Counted from the first letter of the stretch, positions 34,314 through 43,193 are shown. The stretch: DNA of 63,559 bases from DAOTWA01 sp034435955 (GCA_034435955.1 DAOTWA010000080.1:1-63559), one strand, 5' to 3'. Notes: generated by a model from the sequence alone, not told the origin. A program made the numbers and translations.

Positions 34314-35162
34314 CTATCTCGACATTCGAGCCTGTCTTTCATTTCCCTCCCGCCATTGGATCAGAGCCGCCGAGCCCAGCAGAATTATTCCCAGGATGAT
34401 CTTTAACCATACGGAAGGGACGACGCCAACCAACAGCCCGCCGATTGTTGCGCCGATGGCCGAGCCGAGGCTCATCGGCAAGACCGTTTCGATCAGGTCG
34501 CTGCGTTGCTCGATTCCGCCCTGGACTGCATAGCGGGACAGACCCATGATCACCGTCGGCAGGCTGATGAATAGACTGGCCGACCCGGCTGTCTTGGCGT
34601 CCACCCCAAAGACGAAGATGAGGCTGGGCAGGATCAGCTCGCCCCCAGCCACGCCCAGAAGACTGGAGAACAAGCCGACCAGCACGCCCAGAACTGCGCC
34701 TCCCGCGAATTGCCAGCTCACCTCCGCCGGCAGCAAACCGGGCAGACCGGCAGGCAATAAAGCTTCGCCTATCAAAAGGAGACCGATCGCAGCCAGAAGC
34801 ACGACGACCACAAGTTTAAGGCGGCGGCTGTCCAGATGGCGCGACCAGGCTGCGCCCGCGTAGGCCGCGGCAACCGCGCCGAGGGCCATTGATACGATTA
34901 CCGGAACGATTGCGACGAGCGGCACAAAGGTGAGTGACCGTTGGCGCGCGCCCAACGAAATTAAGACGGTTACCAGGCTGATGGCCAGGTTGAGCGGAAC
35001 AGCGCGTCTGATCGAATAGCCAAGCAGTCCGGCGAGCAACGGCAGCCGGTATTCTGCGCCTCCCAGGCCGATCAGTCCACCCACCAGTCCGATTGGGATG
35101 GTGACCAGGAAGGAAAAGCCGGTGCGCGCCCGCGGCGAGCTCAGGGAGAAGCGCCATCTCAC
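34314..35162 (-). CDS. TauE/SafE (sulfite exporter) family membrane protein
   Basis: A 282-residue protein with about eight hydrophobic helices. The two internal repeats carry the family glycine motifs: IGLVGGLIGLGGAEYRLPLL in the first half and LFSSLLGVAGGELILPSLIF in the second. TauE proteins export sulfite, sulfoacetate or similar organosulfur anions. The reading frame extends further upstream to 35396, but that part is Arg-rich and unlike the family. The GTG at 35162 is taken as start because TATAAT lies six bases before it. Confidence 0.85.
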   Translation of the reverse strand: MRWRFSLSSPRARTGFSFLVTIPIGLVGGLIGLGGAEYRLPLLAGLLGYSIRRAVPLNLAISLVTVLISLGARQRSLTFVPLVAIVPVIVSMALGAVAAAYAGAAWSRHLDSRRLKLVVVVLLAAIGLLLIGEALLPAGLPGLLPAEVSWQFAGGAVLGVLVGLFSSLLGVAGGELILPSLIFVFGVDAKTAGSASLFISLPTVIMGLSRYAVQGGIEQRSDLIETVLPMSLGSAIGATIGGLLVGVVPSVWLKIILGIILLGSAALIQWREGNERQARMSR

Positions 35163-35168
35163 AGGGTT

Positions 35169-35174
35169 ATTATA
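35169..35174 (-). promoter_or_regulatory. -10 box of the TauE-family gene, probably leaderless
   Basis: Minus-strand TATAAT ends six bases before the GTG start at 35162. Confidence 0.45.
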
Positions 35175-35529
35175 GACCCGCTTCTCGCTCAACCAGAACC
35201 GGCAACGTGCAGCTCGGCCTGAATGTGAAATCGGTAGCCCTTCCAGGCCGGCCCGGCGCTGCACGCTGAAATTGACGCCTGCGTGAGTTGGTTCGGCGAA
35301 TGAACCAGGTCGCCCTGAACGATGATCATCGATGTATTGGATTGGTACGGGATGAAATGCGGTCATCGAAAAATGTTCGAAGAGGTTGTTCGGCACGTGC
35401 GAAAGTTGTAAAATTTAATCACTCTCAGCTCGAAACCTGACCGTCCATCCAGCCTCCAGGTAGAAGAAGTTTGCACCATCCTGCCTGAGGTTTCCGTCTC
35501 CTTAAGGGAAAAGCATTAAATAGGTCGGC
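35175..35529. other. Intergenic region between TauE and DUF72 genes
   Basis: This divergent intergenic region holds an in-frame extension of the TauE frame that I judge non-coding. Near its right end TTAAAT (35516-35521) lies eight bases before the DUF72 ATG and could be its -10 box. No repeats, RNA genes or operators were recognised. Confidence 0.4.
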
Positions 35530-36312
35530 ATGAGAGCACCTGATACTGCGTCCGATTCTGAGAACCATTTCACTGAGGGCCGCCCCCGCTTCTGGGTGGG
35601 CACCTCGGGCTGGATTTACGGCCATTGGAAGGGCACCTTTTATCCGGCCGACCTGGCCAAGAGCCGCTGGTTCGATTTTTACACCTCCCTGTTCAATACG
35701 GTGGAGATCAACGCCACCTTTTATCGACGCTTCAAGGATCAGACTTACATCAAATGGCGCGAACGCGCCCCGCAGGGATTCCGCTACGTATTCAAGGTGC
35801 CTCGCGTCATCACTCACCTCAAATACCTGTCTGACGTTGGCGAAGAGATACGGGCTTTCTGGCATTCGGTCTCTCTGGTAGAGGACCGCCTTGGATTAGT
35901 GCTGCTGCAGACTGCCCCAGGGATGCCTTACGAACCAGCCCGTTTGAAGGAAGCCCTGGAACAGTTCGGCGATCCAACCAGGGTAGCAGTTGAATTTAGA
36001 CGCAAGGAATGGCTCAACCCTGAGGTGGTGGATCTCTTGCGCAGCATTGGCGCCGTTTTCTGCACAGCCGATTCCCCGCGCACGAAATTGAACGATTGGG
36101 TCACCTCGTCGGCGGCTTACATTCGACTTCACGGACGTCGGCAATGGTACGCTGACAATTATCGCCCGGACGAACTGCGTGAGATTGCCGACCTAGCGCG
36201 GCATATGGCCGCCCAGGGCGCTCGCGACGTGTACATTTTCTTCAACAACGATTTCGAAGCTTACGCGCCCAAAAACGCGCTGGCCCTCCGTGAGTTGCTG
36301 GAGGGCAGCTAG
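35530..36312 (+). CDS. DUF72 domain-containing protein
   Basis: A 260-residue TIM-barrel-like protein of the widespread DUF72 (YecE) family. Diagnostic segments are VGTSGWIYGHWKGTFYP, NTVEINATFYRRF, FKVPRVITH, AVEFRRKEW and YIRLHGRRQWY. The biochemical role of the family is unknown, with isomerase or nuclease ideas unproven. It ends 40 bases before the methionine adenosyltransferase gene and may be cotranscribed with it. Confidence 0.92.
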   Translation: MRAPDTASDSENHFTEGRPRFWVGTSGWIYGHWKGTFYPADLAKSRWFDFYTSLFNTVEINATFYRRFKDQTYIKWRERAPQGFRYVFKVPRVITHLKYLSDVGEEIRAFWHSVSLVEDRLGLVLLQTAPGMPYEPARLKEALEQFGDPTRVAVEFRRKEWLNPEVVDLLRSIGAVFCTADSPRTKLNDWVTSSAAYIRLHGRRQWYADNYRPDELREIADLARHMAAQGARDVYIFFNNDFEAYAPKNALALRELLEGS

Positions 36313-36352
36313 CTTCCTTGTTCGGTCCACGGCTTTGAAATGGAGGTCACTC

Positions 36353-37558
36353 ATGTCCAATATTGTCCTGGAACAGCTCAACCAGACCCCGGTCGCGCGC
36401 CAGCGCGTGGAATTGGTGGAGCGCAAAGGCACCGGCCACCCCGATTCGATCTGCGATGCCATCATGGAAAATGCCTCGGTTGCCCTGTGCCGCGCATACG
36501 AACAGGAATTCGGCCGCATCCTGCATCATAATCTCGACAAGGGGCTTCTGGTAGCCGGGCGGACTGCGCCAAAGGTCGGCGGCGGGCAGGTTATCGAGCC
36601 TATGCGTTTGATCTTCGGCGATCGCGCCACGGCTGAATTCAACGGACGGCGCCTGGACGTCGGCGAGATTGTCATCTCCAGCGCGAAAGAGTGGATACGC
36701 CAGAATCTGCGTTTCGTGGATGCGGATGCGCATGTGGTGTTTCAGAATGAACTCAAAGAGGGCTCGCCAGAACTGACCGACCTGTTCCAGCGCAAGGAAG
36801 CGGGCGCGAACGACACTTCCGCGGCCGTGGGTTACGCCCCTTTGACCGAGACCGAACGCATTGTCCTGGCCGCCGAGCGCTACTTGAATTCCCCTGAATT
36901 TAAGAGCAAATTCCCTGAGGCAGGCGAGGATGTCAAGGTGATGGGGTATCGTCTGGACCGCGAGCTCATCCTGACCGTCGCCGTGGCTTTCGTCGACCGC
37001 TTCGTCAACCATGTGAAGGGCTACTTTTCGCGCAAACAGGACATCCAGGAAATGCTCCAGAGTTATCTGACGAGCCTGCAGCATGAAATCGACCATATTC
37101 AGATAGCCCTTAACACCCTGGATGATCCAGCCCGCGGCGAAGCCGGCATGTACCTGACAGTGCTGGGCACCTCGGCAGAAGGAGGCGATTGTGGTCAGGT
37201 TGGGCGCGGCAACCGGGTCAATGGAGTGATTTCGCTCAACCGCCCGATGAGCACCGAAGCGGCGGCAGGGAAGAACCCCACCAACCATGTTGGCAAGATC
37301 TACACCCTGCTCACCCACCAGATGGCGGACGAGATCTACCGCAATGTTCCGGGCATCAGCGAAGTGTATGTCTGGCTGTGCAGCCAGATTGGCCATCCGA
37401 TCAAGGAGCCGCTGATCGCCTCCGCTCAGCTCATCCTCGAACCGGGGGTCGACCTGGAGGAAATCCAGCCTTTGGTAGAAGGCACCATTGCCAACAACCT
37501 GACCTCGGTCGGGGATTTCACCCAGCGCCTGGTGCGCGGGGAGATATCGGTCTGGTGA
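36353..37558 (+). CDS. Methionine adenosyltransferase, archaeal type
   Basis: A 401-residue enzyme making S-adenosylmethionine from methionine and ATP. It belongs to the archaeal-type family (PF01941), not to bacterial MetK: the N-terminus has VERKGTGHPDSICDAIMENAS and HHNLDKGLLVAG, later GDCGQVGRGNRVNG and GKNPTNHVGKIYTLL. ATG 36353 follows GGAGG by six bases. The length is typical for the archaeal enzyme. The protein isoaspartate methyltransferase gene follows by 74 bases on the same strand. Confidence 0.95.
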   Translation: MSNIVLEQLNQTPVARQRVELVERKGTGHPDSICDAIMENASVALCRAYEQEFGRILHHNLDKGLLVAGRTAPKVGGGQVIEPMRLIFGDRATAEFNGRRLDVGEIVISSAKEWIRQNLRFVDADAHVVFQNELKEGSPELTDLFQRKEAGANDTSAAVGYAPLTETERIVLAAERYLNSPEFKSKFPEAGEDVKVMGYRLDRELILTVAVAFVDRFVNHVKGYFSRKQDIQEMLQSYLTSLQHEIDHIQIALNTLDDPARGEAGMYLTVLGTSAEGGDCGQVGRGNRVNGVISLNRPMSTEAAAGKNPTNHVGKIYTLLTHQMADEIYRNVPGISEVYVWLCSQIGHPIKEPLIASAQLILEPGVDLEEIQPLVEGTIANNLTSVGDFTQRLVRGEISVW

Positions 37559-37632
37559 TCGGGGGAATTAGCCTCCGTCGGTTCCTGCTCGGAAGCTTCA
37601 TGGCCGGGATGTACCCGTGAAAGGGGGGCCTT

Positions 37633-38379
37633 ATGTCCCGGAGACTGATCATTCGAATTTTGATTGCCCTGATGCTGGCCAGTCTGGCGCTTTTTTTTGT
37701 GACCCGCGTCTATGCGCCTGAAGCGCCCTCCCCGGAGTTAATCGAATTGAACGAGCGGGCAGATGAACGCAAAGCCATGGTCGCCGATCAGATCGAAGCG
37801 CGCGGGGTGGAGGATGTTCGCGTTCTGGAGGCCATGCGCACCGTCCCGCGCCACCTATTCGTGCCTGAGGACGTGATCGAGCAGGCTTACGCCGACCGCG
37901 CTCTGCCCATAGGTTACGGGCAGACCATCTCACAGCCCTACATCGTGGGTTTGATGAGCGCCTCACTGGACATCCAGCCGGGTGACCGTGTTTTGGAAAT
38001 CGGCACCGGCAGCGGCTACCAGGCGGCGGTTTTGGCCGAGATGGGCGCCGAGGTGTACACGGTTGAGATTGTGCCCGAGCTGGCCGAACAGGCTGCCGCA
38101 CGTCTCAAAAAATTGGGCTACGGGCAGGTGAAAGTGCTCAACGACGACGGCTATTTCGGCTGGGCGGAGTACGCCCCCTACGACGCCATCATCGTCACTG
38201 CTGCACCGGACCACCTGCCAGAGCCGCTCATCGGTCAGCTCAAGGATGGTGGGCGGCTGGTTATCCCCATCGGACCGGTGGGCAGCATCCAGACCCTGTG
38301 GCTGTTCGAGAAGAAGGGCGAAGAACTGGTTTCAACCAATCTGGGCGATGTGGTGTTTGTGCCATTTACCCGCAAGTGA
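37633..38379 (+). CDS. pcm: Protein-L-isoaspartate O-methyltransferase, membrane-anchored or exported
   Basis: A 248-residue enzyme that methylates isoaspartyl residues to start their repair. The catalytic region GYGQTISQPYIVGLMSASL and SAM motif I VLEIGTGSGYQAAVLAEMGA are intact, as is VPRHLFVPED. It starts with a hydrophobic helix (IIRILIALMLASLALFFV, about residues 6-25), unusual for the normally cytosolic Pcm, implying export or anchoring. Start ATG 37633 is preceded by AAAGGGGGG. Confidence 0.93.
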   Translation: MSRRLIIRILIALMLASLALFFVTRVYAPEAPSPELIELNERADERKAMVADQIEARGVEDVRVLEAMRTVPRHLFVPEDVIEQAYADRALPIGYGQTISQPYIVGLMSASLDIQPGDRVLEIGTGSGYQAAVLAEMGAEVYTVEIVPELAEQAAARLKKLGYGQVKVLNDDGYFGWAEYAPYDAIIVTAAPDHLPEPLIGQLKDGGRLVIPIGPVGSIQTLWLFEKKGEELVSTNLGDVVFVPFTRK

Positions 38380-38481
38380 GGCGGCAACTTTACGATGAAA
38401 ATTCCCGAAACCGTTGATGCGGATTCCCCTTTCTGAGCTTGGAATGAAACGTCTTCAGAAGTAAAAGTATTTGAAAACGCC

Positions 38482-40929
38482 TTACAATCTCCTGATGATG
38501 ACCGCTCCTGCCGCCAAATATGCCACACCGCCAAGCAGCATCACCGCCGTCAATCCGTAGCTGAGCGCCAAGATGGCCGCCAGAACCGAGGCCGCCACGG
38601 ACGCGCAGCCGTTGACCGCCCAAGCCCAAGGCACCAATCCAGGGGCGCGCTCCTCCAGCCAGGCCAATCCGAATGGAAATGGCAGGCCCATCAAAACGGC
38701 CAGCGGCGCTATTCCGAGGGAGAGGAGCGCCACCCGCGCTGCCAGCGGCCAGCCCAATATAACCTCGACCAGCCAGGCAGAAAGGAATGGCATTCCCAGG
38801 GCCAGCATGGCCAGCAACCCGAGAGCTGCCTTCCGGCGGAGCCAGGGCGCGCGCGCCAGGCGGCTGCCCAGGCTGGAGAAGAGCAGCAGGGCAAGCAAAA
38901 CGGCGGTAAAAGCGTAGGTAGGGTTGCCCAGTAAAAGAATCGCACGCTGAATCAGCGGGATTTCTACCAGCAAAAATGCCAATCCAAGCAGGCTGAAATA
39001 GATCAGGATTTGAAGTCTCACCCTCCTTGTGGTGCCCGCTGGATGACGGGCGTCCTTCCCTGCCTGAGTGGGGCGCCTTCCAAGCAGAGGCGCCAGGATT
39101 AGTGCAGCGCTGAGAACCAGCACCAATGCCAGCAAACCAAGCAAGATAAAATAGCCGCTGCCGCCAAATGGCTGCCAGGTGTGTCCCATAGATGCCACTA
39201 CCTGAGGCGTTTGTCGCCAGGTAAAGAAGTGAAAAAAGAACGGCCGGTCATCCGCCACAGGGCGCACATCGAACGGCTGGGTAGCGTAAAACTCACCTGC
39301 ATCATGCGTTGAGAACAGCGCCTTGAGCGCCAGGTACAGGCTCGGTTCTGGAAGATGGTTGTAGCGGTTAACTTCCTCTTCACGAACGTCAGGCGCCCAA
39401 ACAAGATCGTAATGCATGTGATCTAGAAAGGCGCGGACCTCGACCAGCTCACCCGGCGCCCAACCGTCCGGTTGTACGAGCGAAGTCACAGTCTGTATGC
39501 CTCGATAAGCCACCAAAGCGTCCTGCGGGTTGGCAGCTCCCCGTTCCTTTAATGCCTCGATCAGCGTCGCCAGTATACGCAGATCTTCGCTCGGCGGCGT
39601 CTGGAACCAGCGCGTCACGACCAGTATGCCGTGCGGGCTAAGTCGCTCGAGCGCTGCGTCGAAGGCTTCCACCGTCAGGTTGTAGGTCTCGATCAGGCTG
39701 TAAGCGCCGTTAGTGACCGGGCGGTAAGCGTCGGTCAAAGGGATAAAGACCAGGTCGTACCGATTGGTCGTGTGGGCGAGATACGTGCGCGCCGGCTCGC
39801 TCACCACGTGCACGCCGGATAACCCGTAAGGATCGTAACTGGCTGACGTGGCGGTAACTGCTTTCCGCAGCAAGGGATTGCTGACCAGGGCAGTCACCTC
39901 GCCTGCGCCGCCAGCCAGCGCCTGGAGGATGCCCAGCCCGCCGCCGGGTTCAATCACCAGCGTACGCCCGCCCGGACGGAGCGAGAACGCCAGCGCCTCG
40001 GGAAGGAATCGAGCCGCGGTCAGGCCATCGGGAGAAGACAGAGTGACCGGCAAGGGCGCATCGCCGTCCACGAAGAGCACAGATTGCGGCGGAACCGTAC
40101 CAGTATGCTGATAGCTCAACCCCGGGAAGACGTGAGTACTGGCGCCGGCCAGTACGTCGACGCGCGAGATGGCATTCCAGCGCGCGTAGATTACATGGGC
40201 ACCCGGGTAATGGAGCGCCTGGGGCAAACCTTTGTATGGCGAGCTGTTGAGCGCTAATGGGGCGCGCCCTTGAGCGTTAACCCCGCTGAGATAGCCAAAT
40301 ACCAGTATTCCCGCCAGAAAAGGTGCGCCAGCCGCCCATCTTGTCCAACGCCGGCCGTTTCTGGTTGCTGACTGAATGGCCGGCAGCATGGCGATCAATC
40401 CACTTGCCAGCACCGCACCTGGCACCCCGGCCAGTTCGAGCGTCAATGGCGCTATTGCCACGCCCGCTGCCGATCCGGCCAGGTTGGCAGCGTAGATACG
40501 GTGGCTGCGCCCCGAGCTTTCCGCCAAAGCAGCACCCACACCCAGCCCTGCGGCGAAGAACGGCGTGGCCAATGCCAGGTAGTATAGGACGAAGTACAGC
40601 AACTGGCGCGGTTCGAAGGCGATGCGGTAGCTGTCGAAGGGTAGCAGGTTGACGGCCGCATACGCCAGCCCGCATGAGGCGATAAAGCCCAGCCCGGTTC
40701 TCACCAGCAGTTGTTCCACGTCTGCCAGCCAGTGCGGCCGGGCCTCGTCATGCCGGGCCAGGCTGAGGAACGTGCCGCTGGCTCCATAGCCGATGAGCGC
40801 CAGACTGACGATCAGAAAGGCAAAATGGTAGAACTGTGCTACCGCGAGCAGGCGCGTAAGGCTGGTCTCGAACAGCAGGGAAGCGGCAGATAAGGCAGCC
40901 ACGCCCAAGGTGACGCTCGATGGCCTCAT
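38482..40929 (-). CDS. Membrane protein with spermidine-synthase-like methyltransferase-fold domain
   Basis: An 815-residue protein. About seven N-terminal helices (residues 1-230) precede a soluble part with the polyamine-synthase-like Rossmann domain: LVIEPGGGLGILQALAGGA, then FIPLTDAYRPVTNGAYSLIETYNLTVEAF, near residues 325-430. Six or more helices follow at the C-terminus (LLGLAFLLVEIPLIQRAIL and onward). The family is common in environmental bacteria, but the substrate is unknown, and spermidine synthesis itself is unlikely given the membrane domains. ATG 40929 follows GGAGG by eight bases. Confidence 0.82.
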   Translation of the reverse strand: MRPSSVTLGVAALSAASLLFETSLTRLLAVAQFYHFAFLIVSLALIGYGASGTFLSLARHDEARPHWLADVEQLLVRTGLGFIASCGLAYAAVNLLPFDSYRIAFEPRQLLYFVLYYLALATPFFAAGLGVGAALAESSGRSHRIYAANLAGSAAGVAIAPLTLELAGVPGAVLASGLIAMLPAIQSATRNGRRWTRWAAGAPFLAGILVFGYLSGVNAQGRAPLALNSSPYKGLPQALHYPGAHVIYARWNAISRVDVLAGASTHVFPGLSYQHTGTVPPQSVLFVDGDAPLPVTLSSPDGLTAARFLPEALAFSLRPGGRTLVIEPGGGLGILQALAGGAGEVTALVSNPLLRKAVTATSASYDPYGLSGVHVVSEPARTYLAHTTNRYDLVFIPLTDAYRPVTNGAYSLIETYNLTVEAFDAALERLSPHGILVVTRWFQTPPSEDLRILATLIEALKERGAANPQDALVAYRGIQTVTSLVQPDGWAPGELVEVRAFLDHMHYDLVWAPDVREEEVNRYNHLPEPSLYLALKALFSTHDAGEFYATQPFDVRPVADDRPFFFHFFTWRQTPQVVASMGHTWQPFGGSGYFILLGLLALVLVLSAALILAPLLGRRPTQAGKDARHPAGTTRRVRLQILIYFSLLGLAFLLVEIPLIQRAILLLGNPTYAFTAVLLALLLFSSLGSRLARAPWLRRKAALGLLAMLALGMPFLSAWLVEVILGWPLAARVALLSLGIAPLAVLMGLPFPFGLAWLEERAPGLVPWAWAVNGCASVAASVLAAILALSYGLTAVMLLGGVAYLAAGAVIIRRL

Positions 40930-40960
40930 CCCCCTTGCCTCCAATGGATCAAGGGAAAGG

Positions 40961-41977
40961 TTATCCCCACACGCCGGAGATCGCCCGTCCGCACGCAGGG
41001 CAATGCCCGTTACACAGCTTATTCTCGATCACCGAAAAACCCCGGCGGCGGATGAGCGTCTCGCCGCAGGATGGGCAGATGGTGTTCGCGTGGGGATCGT
41101 CGGGCAGGTTTCCGGTGTAGACATACTCCAATCCAGCCCGGCGGCCCAAGTTCCAGGCCTGGATCAGTGTGCGGGGCGGCGTGGGCGGCGCATTGAAGCG
41201 GTAGGCCGGGTAGTAGGCGCTGACATGCCAGGGGACGTCGCGTCCCAATTCGCTTGCGATGCGGCCGGCGATGGCGCTCAAGTCATCCGACGCATCATTC
41301 ACCCCGGGGATAACCAGGGTGGTGATTTCCAAATGTACGCCGCGCTCACGGCACAAACGGCAAATGGCCCAAACCTTTTCCACGTCGACCCCGCGGCAGT
41401 ACTTCCAAACCGCATCCGCCCCCCCTTTAATATCCACGTTCATGGCATCCAGACCGGCTTCGATCAAAAGACCCAACGCCTCGGGGGTCATGTATCCATT
41501 GGTGACGAAGGTATTGTACAAGCCGCGCTGGCGAGCCAGAGGAAAGACTTCGAGAGACCACTCCAGCGAAAGGGTTGGCTCATTGAAGGAGATCGATGTA
41601 CCTTGACATCCCTCCTCGACAGCCAGGGAAACAAAGCTCTCAGGCGCCAGGTACTGCATCCCCGTTGCTGGTACGGTCTTGCTGATATCCCAGTTCTGAC
41701 ACCAGGGGCAGCCGAAGTTGCATGACCAGCTTCCGGCGGTTAGATTAAAAGAGCCTGGATAAAAGTGGTAAAAAGGCTTTTTCTCGATCGGGTTGACCGC
41801 CAGGGAAGAGATCGCTCCGTAGGTCAGGGTGTATAGTTTCCCATCCCGGTTTGTACGGGTACGGCACCAGCCTTTGGCTCCCAGTATGAGTATACAGCGC
41901 CGCTCACAGACGTTGCAGCGCACCTTGCCGTCAACTGGCTCCTGCAAGAGCGCTTCACGCTCGAAAACAGTTGCCAT
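40961..41977 (-). CDS. amrS: AmmeMemoRadiSam system radical SAM enzyme
   Basis: A 338-residue radical SAM protein of the PflA-like AmrS group. An N-terminal Cys-rich motif CNVCERRCILILGAKGWC precedes the cluster motif CNFGCPWC. AISSLAVNPIEKKPFYHF and NTFVTNGYMTPE are typical. A C-terminal zinc-ribbon (CPSCGE then CNGHCPACG) ends the protein. In other genomes it is found with the AMMECR1 and Memo domains, neither of which is in this window. The ATG at 41977 is preceded by GAGGTGAG. Confidence 0.93.
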   Translation of the reverse strand: MATVFEREALLQEPVDGKVRCNVCERRCILILGAKGWCRTRTNRDGKLYTLTYGAISSLAVNPIEKKPFYHFYPGSFNLTAGSWSCNFGCPWCQNWDISKTVPATGMQYLAPESFVSLAVEEGCQGTSISFNEPTLSLEWSLEVFPLARQRGLYNTFVTNGYMTPEALGLLIEAGLDAMNVDIKGGADAVWKYCRGVDVEKVWAICRLCRERGVHLEITTLVIPGVNDASDDLSAIAGRIASELGRDVPWHVSAYYPAYRFNAPPTPPRTLIQAWNLGRRAGLEYVYTGNLPDDPHANTICPSCGETLIRRRGFSVIENKLCNGHCPACGRAISGVWG

Positions 41978-41980
41978 GTC

Positions 41981-42583
41981 TCACCTCCCCGGTTGTTGGA
42001 AACGCGGCTCTCGGGCGGGTTTCCCAAGCAGCCCTGCTACCTCGTTTGACGAGAGATCGCGCCATTCTCCTGGTTGTAAATCACCGAGGGTTATTGATCC
42101 GATAGCCACACGCACCAGTCGTATGGTGGGAAAGCCCACCGCGGCAGTCATATGACGAATCTGATGCTTCTTGCCTTCGCGGAGCACGATACGCAGCCAG
42201 GTCGTTTCACTGTGCGGTGTGACCGGCTTTCGTCGCTCGGGCAGTTTCGGTTCAGGGATGGCCAGAACCTGGCAGCGGCGCGTCCGCTTGGAGGCCAGCA
42301 CCACACCTGTCTGAATTTTGGCAATCGCCTGCGGGGTGATCTTGCCTTCGACCTGCACCAGGTAGGTTTTTGGGACAGGATGGAGAGGATGCGTCAACCG
42401 GCGCGCCAGACGCGGATCATTGGTGAGGATCAGGAGTCCCTCGCTGTCAGCGTCCAGACGGCCAGCGACGTACACGCCTGGAACCGGGATGTATGCCTTG
42501 AGCGTCTCCAGGCCAGAGGCAGCCGTGAACGAACTGACGACGCCGCAGGGTTTATAAAACGCGAGGGAGCGGTATGAGTCCAT
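41981..42583 (-). CDS. RsuA/RluE-type pseudouridine synthase
   Basis: A 200-residue rRNA pseudouridine synthase lacking the S4 domain, like RluE (23S U2457). The catalytic Asp is in GRLDADSEGLLILT, followed by KTYLVQVEG and EGKKHQIRHMTAAVGFPTIRLVR. It starts at ATG 42583, which has AGGAG nine bases upstream; TTG 42616 is a less likely alternative. AmrS begins three bases after its stop, so the two form an operon. Confidence 0.93.
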   Translation of the reverse strand: MDSYRSLAFYKPCGVVSSFTAASGLETLKAYIPVPGVYVAGRLDADSEGLLILTNDPRLARRLTHPLHPVPKTYLVQVEGKITPQAIAKIQTGVVLASKRTRRCQVLAIPEPKLPERRKPVTPHSETTWLRIVLREGKKHQIRHMTAAVGFPTIRLVRVAIGSITLGDLQPGEWRDLSSNEVAGLLGKPAREPRFQQPGR

Positions 42584-42653
42584 TTCCGCAGGCTCCTGGC
42601 AATCCAGATATTTCAACCCCTCAGTTCAATTCTATACCGTTTCAATGTAATTA

Positions 42654-42696
42654 ATTGATGCAGATCAATGAAATCACCGCGGATGTGGCTTACAAT
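42654..42696 (+). promoter_or_regulatory. FNR/CRP-type operator and -10 box of the hemerythrin gene
   Basis: ATTGATGCAGATCAAT (42654-42669) contains the exact FNR consensus TTGAT-N4-ATCAA. TACAAT at 42691-42696 is the -10 box. If transcription begins seven bases later, near 42703, the palindrome is centred at -41.5, the class II activator position for FNR/CRP proteins. No FNR-type regulator gene is in the window. Confidence 0.7.
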
Positions 42697-42743
42697 GGAA
42701 TTGAGGATGAAAAGGGAATGACTGGTTGAGAAAGGAGCTATCA

Positions 42744-43193
42744 ATGGAATACCACACCCCCCGCGCATTAGAGGTTGAGCATGAGAACATCCATCGTGAT
42801 TTGAGCAAATTGATCACGGACGGTGGAAAGGTGGGTGAAGCGGCTCAGGCGGTGGCGGAAGCGCTCCACGCCCATTTCAGAAGTGAAGAGCAGTACGCCA
42901 TGCCGCCGCTTAGTCTGCTGGCGCCTCTAGCGGAAGGCAAGCTGGAGGAGGGTATGTTTGATATCGTTCCGCTGGTCGAACGTTTGAAATCTGAGCTTCC
43001 GCAGATGCTGGCCGAGCACCAGGCTATCATAGCGGCATTGGGCAATTTAAAGCGGGCGGGAGACGGCGAGAAGAACCCGGCTGCACTGAGCTTTGTTGAT
43101 AGACTTACACTGCACGCGCAAACGGAGGAGCAGGTGTATTATCCCGCCGCCATTTTGGTTGGAGATTACTTGCGGTTGAAACTCGAAAAATAA
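42744..43193 (+). CDS. Hemerythrin (HHE) domain protein
   Basis: A 149-residue four-helix-bundle protein. The His/Glu ligands of a diiron site are visible in HENIHRDL, HAHFRSEEQYAMP, EHQAII and HAQTEEQVYYPAA. Such proteins bind oxygen or nitric oxide or repair iron-sulfur clusters. ATG 42744 follows AAAGGAG by seven bases. The gene has an FNR-like operator, which fits an oxygen- or NO-linked role. Confidence 0.9.
   Translation: MEYHTPRALEVEHENIHRDLSKLITDGGKVGEAAQAVAEALHAHFRSEEQYAMPPLSLLAPLAEGKLEEGMFDIVPLVERLKSELPQMLAEHQAIIAALGNLKRAGDGEKNPAALSFVDRLTLHAQTEEQVYYPAAILVGDYLRLKLEK

Noticed and set aside
35163..35396. N-terminal extension of the TauE-family protein by 78 codons
   Set aside because: The extra residues are Arg/Pro-rich and precede the family's first helix, and a TATAAT box lies inside this stretch just before GTG 35162.
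36347..37396. A 349-codon minus-strand frame
   Set aside because: Antisense shadow of the archaeal-type methionine adenosyltransferase gene, which has unmistakable motifs.
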